From assembly GCA_003142355.1 (NCBI GenBank), contig PLMF01000126.1, forward strand, positions 1 through 14,347: DNA of 14,347 nt, in the 5' to 3' direction. Every line of letters starts with the position of its first letter. Position 1 is the stretch's first letter. The notes beneath the pieces were generated by a model. It made no database searches. It was given only the letters and a program-made list of their open reading frames with translations, and had not been told where the DNA came from. The position numbers and the translations under genes are program-made. Source of the stretch: Bryobacterales bacterium (GTDB lineage: Bacteria; Acidobacteriota; Terriglobia; Bryobacterales; Bryobacteraceae). Of this stretch, positions 7,471 to 14,347 are shown piece after piece.

Positions 7471-8725
7471 AACTCGGAGACGGTGGAACAAGACCGTCTT
7501 CGTGCCGGAAGACATCTCCGCCGTGACTCGATTTGACCCGGCCGAGGAGGCCGATCCGGGTGAGGTGGGGCTGACGCGGACCGGCGTCGACGCCATCTGG
7601 AGCGGGGTGACGGAGTTGTACCGGACCGGCATCCATCCGGCAATCTCGTTTTGCTTGCGGCGTCACGGGAAGGTCGTCTTGAAGAGATCCATCGGCCACG
7701 TCAACGGCAACGGCCCTGACGATTGCCCTTCCTCCCCAAAGACAATCGCCACCCCGGCCACGCCATTCTGCATGTTCTCGGGTTCCAAGGCCGCTCTGGC
7801 AATGCTCATCCACAAGCTTGCCGAGCGGCGGCAGCTCCGCCTGAACGACCCATTGTGCCATTATGTTCCCGAGTTCAGGTCCAACGGAAAAGACCGGATC
7901 ACCATTCACCACGCATTGACCCACACCGCCGGTATTCCGGCAATGCCGCCCGCGGTGGACCGCGATACGCTGCTCGATTTCGACGCGTGCGTGCATCTGA
8001 TCTGCGCCCTCAAGCCCCGCTGCCCGCCCGGCACGAGAGTCGCTTACCACACGATGACTGCCGGATTTGTGCTGGCCGAAATCGTCCGGCGGGTGACGGG
8101 ACAGGATATCCGGCAGTTCCTGCGCAGCACCATCCAGGATCCTCTCGGCTTCCGATTCCTCAACTACGGCGCGCGCGAGGAAGATGTGCCGGAGATCGCC
8201 ACCAACTATGTTACAGGCTTGCCGATTCCGCGAGTGATCTCCGGTCTGACCCGCAAGATGTCCGCGCTCGATTGGAAACCGTACGTCGAACTCACCAACG
8301 ACGCGAGGTGCATGCGGTCGGTTCTTCCCACCGTGAATCTGATAGCCACCGCCGATGAAGCGTGCCGGTTTTACCAGATGCTCCTCAATCACGGGGAATT
8401 CGAGGGCAAGCGGCTGTTCGACCGCGAAACCGTGGAACAAGCGCTGCGCCCGGCTTCCCGGACGGTGTTCGATGGAACTCTTTTCACGCCGATGCGCTAC
8501 AGCGAAGGCTTCATGCTGGGTAACCGGCGCAATAGCCTGTTTCTGCCTTATTACGAGGAAGCATTCGGACACTGGGGATTCGCCAGCATGGTCAGTTGGG
8601 CCGATCCCTCGCGGGCCATCGCAGGCGCCATGCTGAACACCGGCAAGGCCTTTCTGGGACCTTACGCGCTGCCGAACTTTCGCTTATACACCCTGATCAG
8701 GAAGCACTGCCCGCGAGTCCCATAA
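7463..8725 (+). CDS. Cytoplasmic serine beta-lactamase-fold hydrolase or acyltransferase
   Basis: This 420-residue protein belongs to the beta-lactamase-related serine hydrolase family (class C-like, EstB/LovD group). The SxxK motif is SGSK (Ser106 nucleophile, Lys109). The second-motif tyrosine is Tyr195 in YHT, in place of the YSN of true class C enzymes. The KTG-equivalent is HWG (His370). A typical conserved stretch HALTHTAGIP lies near 150-159. YxT and HxG forms are known from esterases and transacylases of this fold, so antibiotic hydrolysis is unlikely. There is no signal peptide or membrane helix, so it should act in the cytoplasm. The start overlaps the permease stop by 8 bp, giving translational coupling with the transporter. 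That makes an acyl-transfer or ester-cleaving step on the transported molecule plausible, but the substrate is unknown. Confidence 0.87.
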   Translation: MSETRRRWNKTVFVPEDISAVTRFDPAEEADPGEVGLTRTGVDAIWSGVTELYRTGIHPAISFCLRRHGKVVLKRSIGHVNGNGPDDCPSSPKTIATPATPFCMFSGSKAALAMLIHKLAERRQLRLNDPLCHYVPEFRSNGKDRITIHHALTHTAGIPAMPPAVDRDTLLDFDACVHLICALKPRCPPGTRVAYHTMTAGFVLAEIVRRVTGQDIRQFLRSTIQDPLGFRFLNYGAREEDVPEIATNYVTGLPIPRVISGLTRKMSALDWKPYVELTNDARCMRSVLPTVNLIATADEACRFYQMLLNHGEFEGKRLFDRETVEQALRPASRTVFDGTLFTPMRYSEGFMLGNRRNSLFLPYYEEAFGHWGFASMVSWADPSRAIAGAMLNTGKAFLGPYALPNFRLYTLIRKHCPRVP

Positions 8726-8733
8726 ATGGGATT

Positions 8734-9498
8734 TCACTGGATCTTGCGCAGACTATCCAGGGTGAACCAATCGGCGGCGAACTTGACATGGTATTGGACG
8801 TTCGAGGCGCGAATGCGTGTCATCGAGCCGCGAACCAGGTCCTTCACCTCCACCAGGAGCGGCGTCCAAGTTCCCTGGACCTGCCGCCCCTCGCCCCTCG
8901 ACAGGGTCTTGCGCAGTTTGCCAGCGGCGTAGAACTCGATGAACGTGGTCGCGAGAATATCCTTGCGCACATATAGGACCATCCACGAGTACTGCGTATC
9001 GTTCGGATTTCTACAGACTGCCCGGATCTTGTAGATCGGCTGGCCGGCGAAATCCTCCTCCCCGACGATCTTGTAGTCGTAATCCTCCACGGAGTGTTCT
9101 TCAACATCCTCGTTGGCCAGGTCCGTACCCATGAACCGCTGCGATTTCTCCTGCGCCGCCAGTCGCCGCACGCGCTGGTTCGAGGGCGTGTACAGCCACT
9201 GCGCCGCGGGCGCATTCGGCGCCCGCAGACTGAGCAGCGCCACGCCGAGCACATCCGCGGGCGCATCGAAGCGTATCAGCGTCTTGCTGTGGCCGAGGTT
9301 TCCCTCTCGCCAGAAGCGCCAGGTCCGCTGCAAGGTCTTGCCCTTGGGGTTGATGACTTCGATGGCGCCCAGGTAGCTCTGGCTATCCGTCAGGGCGCGC
9401 TTCTCGACCTCCAACATGATGTCGCGGGCCTGCTCAGCCGCAGCCGCCACTGCTCCGCAAGTCAGCAAGAGGGCAAGCAGGGCCGGCCGTTGTCGCAT
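8734..9498 (-). CDS. Exported LolA-like outer membrane lipoprotein-sorting family protein
   Basis: The 254-residue protein is read on the minus strand from the ATG at 9498. A longer open frame reaches 9768, but its first 90 residues are Arg-rich and overlap the divergent gene. The chosen start instead opens on a signal peptide, with core ALLALLLTCGAVAAAA and cleavage near AAA-EQ. The mature part matches the pattern of the LolA-like family: LQRTWRFWREG, SLIRF-like KTLIRFDAP, then LYTPSNQRVRRLAAQEKSQRFMGTDLANED, of which the FMGTDxxxED part is the most characteristic, and a late YVRKD strand. Such proteins form an open barrel that carries a lipid-modified cargo through the periplasm. It is convergent with the hydrolase gene (8 bp between stops) and divergent from the GNAT gene (46 bp). 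Beside a LolCDE-like transporter it is the natural periplasmic carrier. LolA itself is shorter, so this is a paralogue of unknown cargo. Confidence 0.85.
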   Translation of the reverse strand: MRQRPALLALLLTCGAVAAAAEQARDIMLEVEKRALTDSQSYLGAIEVINPKGKTLQRTWRFWREGNLGHSKTLIRFDAPADVLGVALLSLRAPNAPAAQWLYTPSNQRVRRLAAQEKSQRFMGTDLANEDVEEHSVEDYDYKIVGEEDFAGQPIYKIRAVCRNPNDTQYSWMVLYVRKDILATTFIEFYAAGKLRKTLSRGEGRQVQGTWTPLLVEVKDLVRGSMTRIRASNVQYHVKFAADWFTLDSLRKIQ

Positions 9499-9544
9499 GC
9501 GTTTCACGCTTCGAGTGTAATGGATTTCCGCTACAATTGCGTGG
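9499..9544. promoter_or_regulatory. Short divergent promoter region
   Basis: Only 46 bp separate the LolA-like gene (minus strand) and the GNAT gene (plus strand), so promoters for both directions must overlap here or reach into the coding ends. On the plus strand TACAAT (9532-9537) is a good -10 hexamer, with only a weak -35 candidate (TTCGAG, 9510-9515, 16-bp spacing). Its expected start point would fall at about 9544-9545, right on the annotated ATG. On the minus strand TACACT (complement of 9514-9519) is a possible -10. Shared control of carrier and enzymes would follow. Confidence 0.4.
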
Positions 9545-10675
9545 ATGATACCGTCGTCGCGCACGGCCCGCGGAGTGCAAGTCATTCGACTGGATCGCCG
9601 GCACAATGGCGCGATGCTCGATATTCTGCGCCAGTCGCCCATCGAGGCCGGTGGCCTGTCCCTCTGCTTTGACCGGCAGCCCGACATCTTTGCTATGTCC
9701 GACCTCAAATACGACCCAGCCGTGTGGAGCGGCTTTGTCAAGGGCGACACGCTTTTGGGCTTCGTCATGGCGGGGTATCACCAGGCCTATGTCAACGGCT
9801 CCGTGACTCCGGTCATGCACATTACCGACTGTTACTTCAGACCGGAATCCCGCGGGCGCGGGTACTTGAGGAAGGCGCTGGGCTACTTCGCGAACGACGG
9901 CGCCGGCCGGGCCAAGCTTGGGTATGCGGTCGTCATGAAGGGAAATCGCGCCGCCGAGGCTCTGCTCGGCGACAGACTCGCAGCTGGTCCCGGCGGCCTG
10001 AGAAGCCGGATTATCGGTCAACTGGAGGCCCGAAGCCTCCTGCTCGCCTTTCCCTACCCGAAGCGGCCGCAGTTGCCGGTGCGCCGCGCGCGGCTTGACG
10101 ACATCGACGATATCGTCTCGTTGCTGCGCGCCGAGCATATGCCGCGGCTTTTCGGCCTTGTAACAAGCCGGGACGAGTTCGCCGCCCGCTTGCAGCAGCG
10201 GCCCGGACTCGCCATCGACGGCTATTTCGTGGTCGAGAAGGCGGGCAAACTCGCCGGCGTCTGCGCCGCCTGGGACACTGGCGCATTCAAGCAGAACCGC
10301 GTCATTCGCTACGGATTTGGGCTGACCCTGGTGCGCGCGGCATCCGTGGTGGCGGCTGCGCTCGGCGGCGTGCCGTGTTTGCCTCCGCCCGGAGAGGCGT
10401 TCCGGGACGTTTTTCTCACCGACTGGGCGGCGCGCGACCGGTCCGTGGAAGTGATGCACGCCCTGATCGGGCATGTTTTTCGCGAGTACCGCAACCGCAA
10501 GTACCACACGCTGGTCTTCGGCTCGTGTTCCGGGGACCCGATGCTCGATGCGGCGAAGGGCTTTCCGGCGACGAAGCTGCTATCCCACATCGCGATGATG
10601 ACGCTGGAAGAGAAGTGGCTGCAAGGGGGCGCCTTGGACACACGCCTTCCGTTTATCGATCTGGCGCTGCTATGA
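9545..10675 (+). CDS. GNAT-family acyltransferase, probably two GNAT halves
   Basis: The 376-residue protein has an N-terminal GNAT domain. Its acetyl-CoA pyrophosphate loop is RGRGYL (103-108), right after the beta-4 strand HITDCYFRPES, and is followed by helix LRKALGYF. A second, weaker GNAT-like half begins near residue 175 (LPVRRARLDDIDDIVSLLRA, then GYFVVEKAGKLAGVCAAWD) and lacks a clear RxxGxG loop, so it may be structural or bind the acceptor. GNAT enzymes transfer acyl groups from acyl-CoA to amines or hydroxyls. There is no signal peptide. The ATG at 9545 has no visible ribosome site and lies at the expected transcript start, so it may be leaderless; an in-frame GTG at 9575 is an alternative that loses only ten residues. 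The stop overlaps the next start as ATGA. Context suggests it acylates an intermediate of the decarboxylase/aminotransferase pathway. Confidence 0.75.
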   Translation: MIPSSRTARGVQVIRLDRRHNGAMLDILRQSPIEAGGLSLCFDRQPDIFAMSDLKYDPAVWSGFVKGDTLLGFVMAGYHQAYVNGSVTPVMHITDCYFRPESRGRGYLRKALGYFANDGAGRAKLGYAVVMKGNRAAEALLGDRLAAGPGGLRSRIIGQLEARSLLLAFPYPKRPQLPVRRARLDDIDDIVSLLRAEHMPRLFGLVTSRDEFAARLQQRPGLAIDGYFVVEKAGKLAGVCAAWDTGAFKQNRVIRYGFGLTLVRAASVVAAALGGVPCLPPPGEAFRDVFLTDWAARDRSVEVMHALIGHVFREYRNRKYHTLVFGSCSGDPMLDAAKGFPATKLLSHIAMMTLEEKWLQGGALDTRLPFIDLALL

Positions 10676-10854
10676 TCCCGCTCAAGGAACGCGGCACGAA
10701 TCTCGCGTTGGACTTCCTGGTGTTCACCGAGATTGTCTTGTACTGGCCGTTCGCCCTGTTGGTGATGAAGCCGGCGCAGTGGTTTGACCGCCGGTTCGGA
10801 ACCAAGGTGTTTCCCGCGTTGGACCGGGTCATGCGGTCGATTGCGGATTGGTAA
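10672..10854 (+). CDS. Small membrane protein, 60 residues, between GNAT and decarboxylase genes
   Basis: The frame begins at the ATG (10672) that shares ATGA with the stop of the GNAT gene and ends at TAA 10852-10854, two bases before the decarboxylase start. It is translationally coupled on both sides, which is strong support for a real gene despite its size. A short polar start (IPLKERGTN) precedes one hydrophobic helix, LDFLVFTEIVLYWPFALLVM (about residues 12-31). A basic and aromatic tail follows (QWFDRRFGTKVFPALDRVMRS). No family is recognised. The pattern suits a small subunit or membrane anchor that holds the GNAT enzyme or the decarboxylase at the inner membrane. Confidence 0.7.
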   Translation: MIPLKERGTNLALDFLVFTEIVLYWPFALLVMKPAQWFDRRFGTKVFPALDRVMRSIADW

Positions 10855-10856
10855 TC

Positions 10857-11555
10857 ATGGAAACCGCACTGGCCATAGCCGCCGGATTCGCCGGGCTGTT
10901 CGCAGCGTGGCGTTTCTTTTTCTTTTTCCGGAATCCGAAACGTAAGATAAACCCCGACGAGCATGTCATTCTATCTCCGGCCGATGGCTTCGTCGTGTAT
11001 GTCCGCCGAGTGTTGCCTGGCGAGGAAGTGTTCTCGATCAAGAAAGGGCAACCGATTCTACTCGACGATCTTATGACTCTCGACGATCCGGCCGTGCCGC
11101 GCCATGGCTGGCTGGTGGGCATCTTCATGTCCCCATTCGACGTGCACTACAACCGTGCGCCGGTCGGCGGCTTCGTGCGGAAGATCTCCCACCGGTTCCC
11201 CGCGAAATCCCGCGGCGGCAATACCAACATGTTCCACGGCCAGAGCAACCTGTTTTTCGACCTTCGGCCTTACTGGCAAGATTGCGAATACCTGGTGCAC
11301 AACGAGCGCGCCTCTTATGTGTTCGCGAATCGAAACCTGTCGGTGTACGTAACCCAGATAGCCGATCGCTGGGCGCGGAAGATCGTCACTTTGCGCGACC
11401 GGGTCTCAATTGCGCAAGGCGAAGTGTTTGGACTCATCCGAATGGGTTCGCAGGTGGACGTGTTCGTCCCCGATCCGGAGGGACGGATGCGAGTGCTCGT
11501 CGCGGAACGTGCGCACGTCCGCGCCGGCATCGATGCCTTGCTCAGAGTTCCATAA
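10857..11555 (+). CDS. Phosphatidylserine decarboxylase family proenzyme
   Basis: The 232-residue protein has an N-terminal membrane helix (about 4-25) that ends in the family motif FFRNPKR. SPADG (40-44) supplies the Asp43 of the catalytic triad, SPFDVHYNR gives His97, and FGLIRMGSQVDV carries the self-cleavage site Gly197-Ser198, where the serine becomes the pyruvoyl cofactor. All three triad residues known from Psd are present, so self-processing and decarboxylation are expected. The length and the single GS site match the short Psd type rather than the longer LGST E. coli form. Family members make phosphatidylethanolamine from phosphatidylserine at the inner membrane. No phosphatidylserine synthase gene is nearby, and the neighbours are acyl-ligase, aminotransferase and GNAT, so it may act on a different serine- or amino-acid-headed lipid. 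I use the ATG at 10857; an in-frame TTG lies 9 bases upstream. Confidence 0.9.
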   Translation: METALAIAAGFAGLFAAWRFFFFFRNPKRKINPDEHVILSPADGFVVYVRRVLPGEEVFSIKKGQPILLDDLMTLDDPAVPRHGWLVGIFMSPFDVHYNRAPVGGFVRKISHRFPAKSRGGNTNMFHGQSNLFFDLRPYWQDCEYLVHNERASYVFANRNLSVYVTQIADRWARKIVTLRDRVSIAQGEVFGLIRMGSQVDVFVPDPEGRMRVLVAERAHVRAGIDALLRVP

Positions 11556-11579
11556 GGGGGGTTCAGGCCTGTTGATGCT

Positions 11580-14347
11580 ATGATCGCTTGTGTGTCTTCC
11601 GCAACACCCATATTCGCGGAGGTGATTCTCTCTCCACTGGAATTCCGTGACGGGCACGGGCCGGATTCACTAGCGGAATTGATCTTCAGGGCCTCTCCTG
11701 GGGAAGACGACACAGAACCCATCATTCTTGGAACGGCGGGGCACCGGCAGTTCACCATCTCTCTGCGAAGCTTTCGACACGCCGCGGTAAAGCTAAGCCA
11801 TAGGTTGCGGGCTCTCGGGCTGTCGGCGGGAGATTGCGTCTGTCTCGCCCGCCTGCCGCGCACCAGTGAGACTCTGGCGGCGGCGCTCTACGGCGCCTTG
11901 GCCGCATCGGGAATGCGCGTGCTCTTTCCGATGTACCTCGACACCGCGTCGTTTGGAGAGTGGCTGGCCATCACCAAGGCCAAGGCCGTGTTTTGGGCCG
12001 CCCGCGAATTGCGCGATGGAGACCGTTGCGAGGCGGACCTGACTCTGTTCGGTACCCTCGAGGCCGCGGCCCGGCAAATGAATGTGCCGGCATATTGCTT
12101 CGAGGACGATCTCGGCTTGACGGCGCTCCTGGAAGAGACGCCCGGCCGGTACGGGCTCTCTTCGCCGGAGGTCGAGGCGCTGCGCGGCTCTTCCAGCGAT
12201 CGGGATCTCACGTTGATTCTGACCACATCGGGAACCAGCGGCCGGGCCAAGCTGGTCGGCTATAGGCAGCGCGCGATTTTGAATTGCTGTGAATCCTGGT
12301 CGGCGGCGGGCTTCTACTCGCCGGAAACGCTCGGCGGTCGTTGTCTCTGCCTTCTGCTGGCGCATTCGATGGGATTGCGCGCGTTCTGGAACGCCGTGTG
12401 GACGCGCCAGGCGCTGTGCCTTGTGCCGCCCGAGTGGTTCTTTGAGCATCCGGACCGGGTCAGGGCGCTCCTGACCGAAATGACCCCGCTTCACGTGACC
12501 GGCGGGCCGGCCGCGTTTCACACCATGCTGGAACTGGGCCGCGTTTTCCCCCAACTGAAGGACACCTGTTTCAGTCATCTGCGTTGCGGCGTTTCGAGCG
12601 GGGCGCCCTTCGATGCGGCGCTCTGCCGGCGGGTGTCGGATTCCCTCGGCCTGCGCCTGGAAAACGGTTTCGGCATGACCGAGACCATGCAGGTCCTCTC
12701 AACCCTGGCCCCAGGCCCGCTCGCATGTTCGGCGGGGCTGATGGGCAATCCCCTGCCGGGCGTACGGATCGGTTTGGAGCCCGCCTCGGCAGCCAGTGGC
12801 GGCGTCTTCAAGCTATGGGTACAAGTCCCCTTTGGCTTCGATGGCTATCTGGGGCCGGAGGACTTGGCGGGCGCTGGCGCCTCCGGCGAACCGGCATGGT
12901 TCTACACAGGCGACCTGGTCGAGCGGACGCACGAAGGCCTGCAGTATTTGGGCCGGGAGCAGGCCGACTTCACCAAGGATGGATTCGGCGTGAAAGTGCC
13001 GTATGGGTTGATCAACCAACGCTACCGGGATGTCTCCCCTCTGGTGAGCCACATGGAAATGTTCCCCCTGGCGGAAGAGCCGGGGCTCGTGGCGCTGATC
13101 TTCACTGGTGGCAAGTCCGGCGATTGCCCGCACGAGGAACCGGCCGCGCAAAATCCCCCCTGGTTAACCAGCCGCAGGCTCTGCCAGCGCATTCGCAGCG
13201 CCATCGAGGCGCGCCATGAGCGGTTGCTGGGGACTCTCGACGATTTTGAACTGCGGCATTTGACGATCGCACGATTTGCCTGTATCGCCGGGACTCCGCC
13301 CCTGACCGCCAAGGGGAATGTCTCGCGGCAGCAGGTGGAATCCAAGTACCGGGAGGCGCTGCGCGCGCTCACGGGCCGAATGGTAGCGGCCGATGGCGTT
13401 GTGGAGATCAAGCGCGATCGCCTGCTCCATCCCGCGGCCGTGCGCCTGGTGAGCCCGCACCGTGGCGCACTGCTGGAACTGGCGCGTCTCGACAAGAACT
13501 ACGTACGGGCAGAGGGAGATTATCTCTATTACGAATACCGGGGAGAATCGATACAGGTTCTCGACCTGGTGGGCGGGTTCGGCCTGAATCTGTTGGGTCA
13601 TCGCCACCCGGCGTTGACCGCCGCCGCGCAGGAATTCGCCGCGGGAAGTCTCCCCTGGATTGGCGACCAGGGTTCGCTCCGGCGCCATGAGGGCGAACTC
13701 GCGGCGCTCCTGGTGCGCGCTGTTTCCGGGTTCACCGGACAGTCCTACATCGTGCGCTTCGGGTCGACCGGCGCGGAAGCCGTCGAGATGGCGCTGGCGC
13801 ACGCATTCCTGGAGCGGCGGGTGCGTTGGAACCGGTGGAGACGTTCGCAGCAGCGCCAGTTCGGCCACCGCGCTCCGCGGCAGTTGGCGCGCACTCTGGC
13901 GGCTGCCGAGGAGAAACTGGCGGCGACTCCTCCGCGGGTACTCGTCTTCGAACGGTCTTTTCACGGCAACAGCCTGGGCGCACGCTCTCTCCGCGGCGGG
14001 CGCAAGGCCCGGATCTTCTCGCCCATGACCGGTCTGGTTCGCCTGGAACTGCCGCTCGACGGCGAGCCGGACATCGAAGCCATGCTCACCGCCCACGAGA
14101 TTGCAGTGCCGGCGCTCGCCGACGAGGAAGGCCGTCTGGTAGAAACGGAAGCGCGGTTCTCCTCGATTATCGCCGCCATTTATGAACCCATACTTGGTGA
14201 AGGCGGCATAGCGGAAGCGCCGGCCGCTATAGTCCGGCAGCTCCAGGACCGGGAATTCCCGTTGATCGCCGATGAGATCCAGTGTGGGCTTGGCCGCGCG
14301 GGGTCGTTTCTCGCCTCGGAAGGAATCCACGCCAACTACTATCTGTT
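11580..14347 (+). CDS. AMP-forming acyl ligase fused to class III PLP aminotransferase, 3'-truncated
   Basis: One uninterrupted frame runs from the ATG at 11580 (first start after an in-frame TAA at 11553) to the window edge, at least 922 codons. Residues about 20-590 are an adenylate-forming enzyme: P-loop TTSGTSGRAK (215-224), FGMTET (364-369), TGD (443-445) and the C-terminal catalytic lysine Lys578 in LTAKGNVSR. Residues from about 625 are a class III aminotransferase: LDLVGGFGLNLLGHRHPAL (661-679), FGSTGAEAVE (727-736), FERSFHGN, EPILGEGG (869-876) and IADEIQCGLGR with the PLP-binding Asp898. The Schiff-base lysine lies past the window end. No carrier-protein domain with a DSL phosphopantetheine site is seen between them. 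The ligase would activate a fatty or other carboxylic acid as adenylate or thioester, and the aminotransferase would work on an aldehyde or keto group made from it. The gene follows the decarboxylase by 24 bp, in the same operon. Confidence 0.88.
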   Translation, partial: MIACVSSATPIFAEVILSPLEFRDGHGPDSLAELIFRASPGEDDTEPIILGTAGHRQFTISLRSFRHAAVKLSHRLRALGLSAGDCVCLARLPRTSETLAAALYGALAASGMRVLFPMYLDTASFGEWLAITKAKAVFWAARELRDGDRCEADLTLFGTLEAAARQMNVPAYCFEDDLGLTALLEETPGRYGLSSPEVEALRGSSSDRDLTLILTTSGTSGRAKLVGYRQRAILNCCESWSAAGFYSPETLGGRCLCLLLAHSMGLRAFWNAVWTRQALCLVPPEWFFEHPDRVRALLTEMTPLHVTGGPAAFHTMLELGRVFPQLKDTCFSHLRCGVSSGAPFDAALCRRVSDSLGLRLENGFGMTETMQVLSTLAPGPLACSAGLMGNPLPGVRIGLEPASAASGGVFKLWVQVPFGFDGYLGPEDLAGAGASGEPAWFYTGDLVERTHEGLQYLGREQADFTKDGFGVKVPYGLINQRYRDVSPLVSHMEMFPLAEEPGLVALIFTGGKSGDCPHEEPAAQNPPWLTSRRLCQRIRSAIEARHERLLGTLDDFELRHLTIARFACIAGTPPLTAKGNVSRQQVESKYREALRALTGRMVAADGVVEIKRDRLLHPAAVRLVSPHRGALLELARLDKNYVRAEGDYLYYEYRGESIQVLDLVGGFGLNLLGHRHPALTAAAQEFAAGSLPWIGDQGSLRRHEGELAALLVRAVSGFTGQSYIVRFGSTGAEAVEMALAHAFLERRVRWNRWRRSQQRQFGHRAPRQLARTLAAAEEKLAATPPRVLVFERSFHGNSLGARSLRGGRKARIFSPMTGLVRLELPLDGEPDIEAMLTAHEIAVPALADEEGRLVETEARFSSIIAAIYEPILGEGGIAEAPAAIVRQLQDREFPLIADEIQCGLGRAGSFLASEGIHANYYL

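Noticed and set aside
6640..7632. 330-codon minus-strand open frame over the permease 3' end
   Set aside because: It overlaps FtsX-domain helices and conserved loops on the plus strand; its product is Asp/Gly/His-rich with no family pattern.
7310..8572. 420-codon minus-strand open frame over the hydrolase gene
   Set aside because: The plus strand carries the full SxxK/Tyr/HxG motif set. The antisense product is a low-complexity mirror of high-GC codon use.
7463..8725. Antibiotic-resistance beta-lactamase
   Set aside because: No signal peptide, YHT in place of YSN and HWG in place of KTG point to an intracellular esterase or transacylase instead.
9499..9768. N-terminal extension of the LolA-like gene by 90 residues
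   Set aside because: The extension is Arg-rich, overlaps the divergent GNAT gene and would bury the signal peptide that begins at 9498.
13164..14330. 388-codon minus-strand open frame over the ligase-aminotransferase fusion
   Set aside because: The plus-strand frame has unmistakable aminotransferase motifs in this stretch; the reverse frame has none.
1..14347. CRISPR array, tRNA, rRNA or insertion sequence
   Set aside because: No regularly spaced repeats of suitable length, no cloverleaf or rRNA-like stretch, and no transposase motif or terminal inverted repeats were seen on reading either strand.

Overview
The window is GC-rich, densely packed bacterial DNA that falls into two unrelated blocks. 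The host is Gram-negative in character: there is a LolA-like periplasmic protein, a LolC/E- or MacB-like ABC transporter and a small exported barrel-like protein. An acidobacterial or similar soil bacterium would fit the gene types, but no marker gene (rRNA, tRNA or ribosomal protein) is present, so the taxonomy is a guess.

Block 1 (about 1-3930) looks like the late end of a prophage or prophage remnant, all on the plus strand. In order it holds: the 3' part of an Ala/Gly-rich repetitive structural protein; an M23-family peptidase-like lysin; a membrane-anchored coiled-coil protein; a small secreted, probably beta-barrel protein; a 53-residue one-helix membrane protein; and a tail-fibre-like gene broken by frameshifts and stops. 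The first five reading frames are intact and the fibre gene is not. No integrase, tRNA or att site is visible. A 300-bp non-coding stretch with a short CTGGAA tandem repeat separates this block from the next.

Block 2 (4237 to the window end) is chromosomal in style and looks like a lipid or natural-product locus. Its first part is an ABC ATPase, a ten-helix double-FtsX permease and a cytoplasmic serine beta-lactamase-fold hydrolase or acyltransferase, closely spaced as one operon. A convergent gene encodes an exported LolA-like outer-membrane lipoprotein-sorting family protein. Divergent from that, across 46 bp, is a second operon: a GNAT-type acyltransferase, a 60-residue membrane protein, a phosphatidylserine decarboxylase family proenzyme with its Asp-His-Ser triad, and a very large protein fusing an AMP-forming acyl ligase to a class III PLP aminotransferase. 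The last protein is cut by the window edge and has at least 922 residues.

Read together, block 2 has the parts to activate an acyl or carboxylic acid, transaminate, decarboxylate an amino-acid head group at the membrane and N- or O-acylate it. Beside these lie a LolCDE-like extractor and a LolA-like carrier that could move a lipid product to the outer membrane. The individual families are clear from motifs. The idea that they form one aminolipid synthesis and export system is inference, and it is the most interesting candidate in the window.
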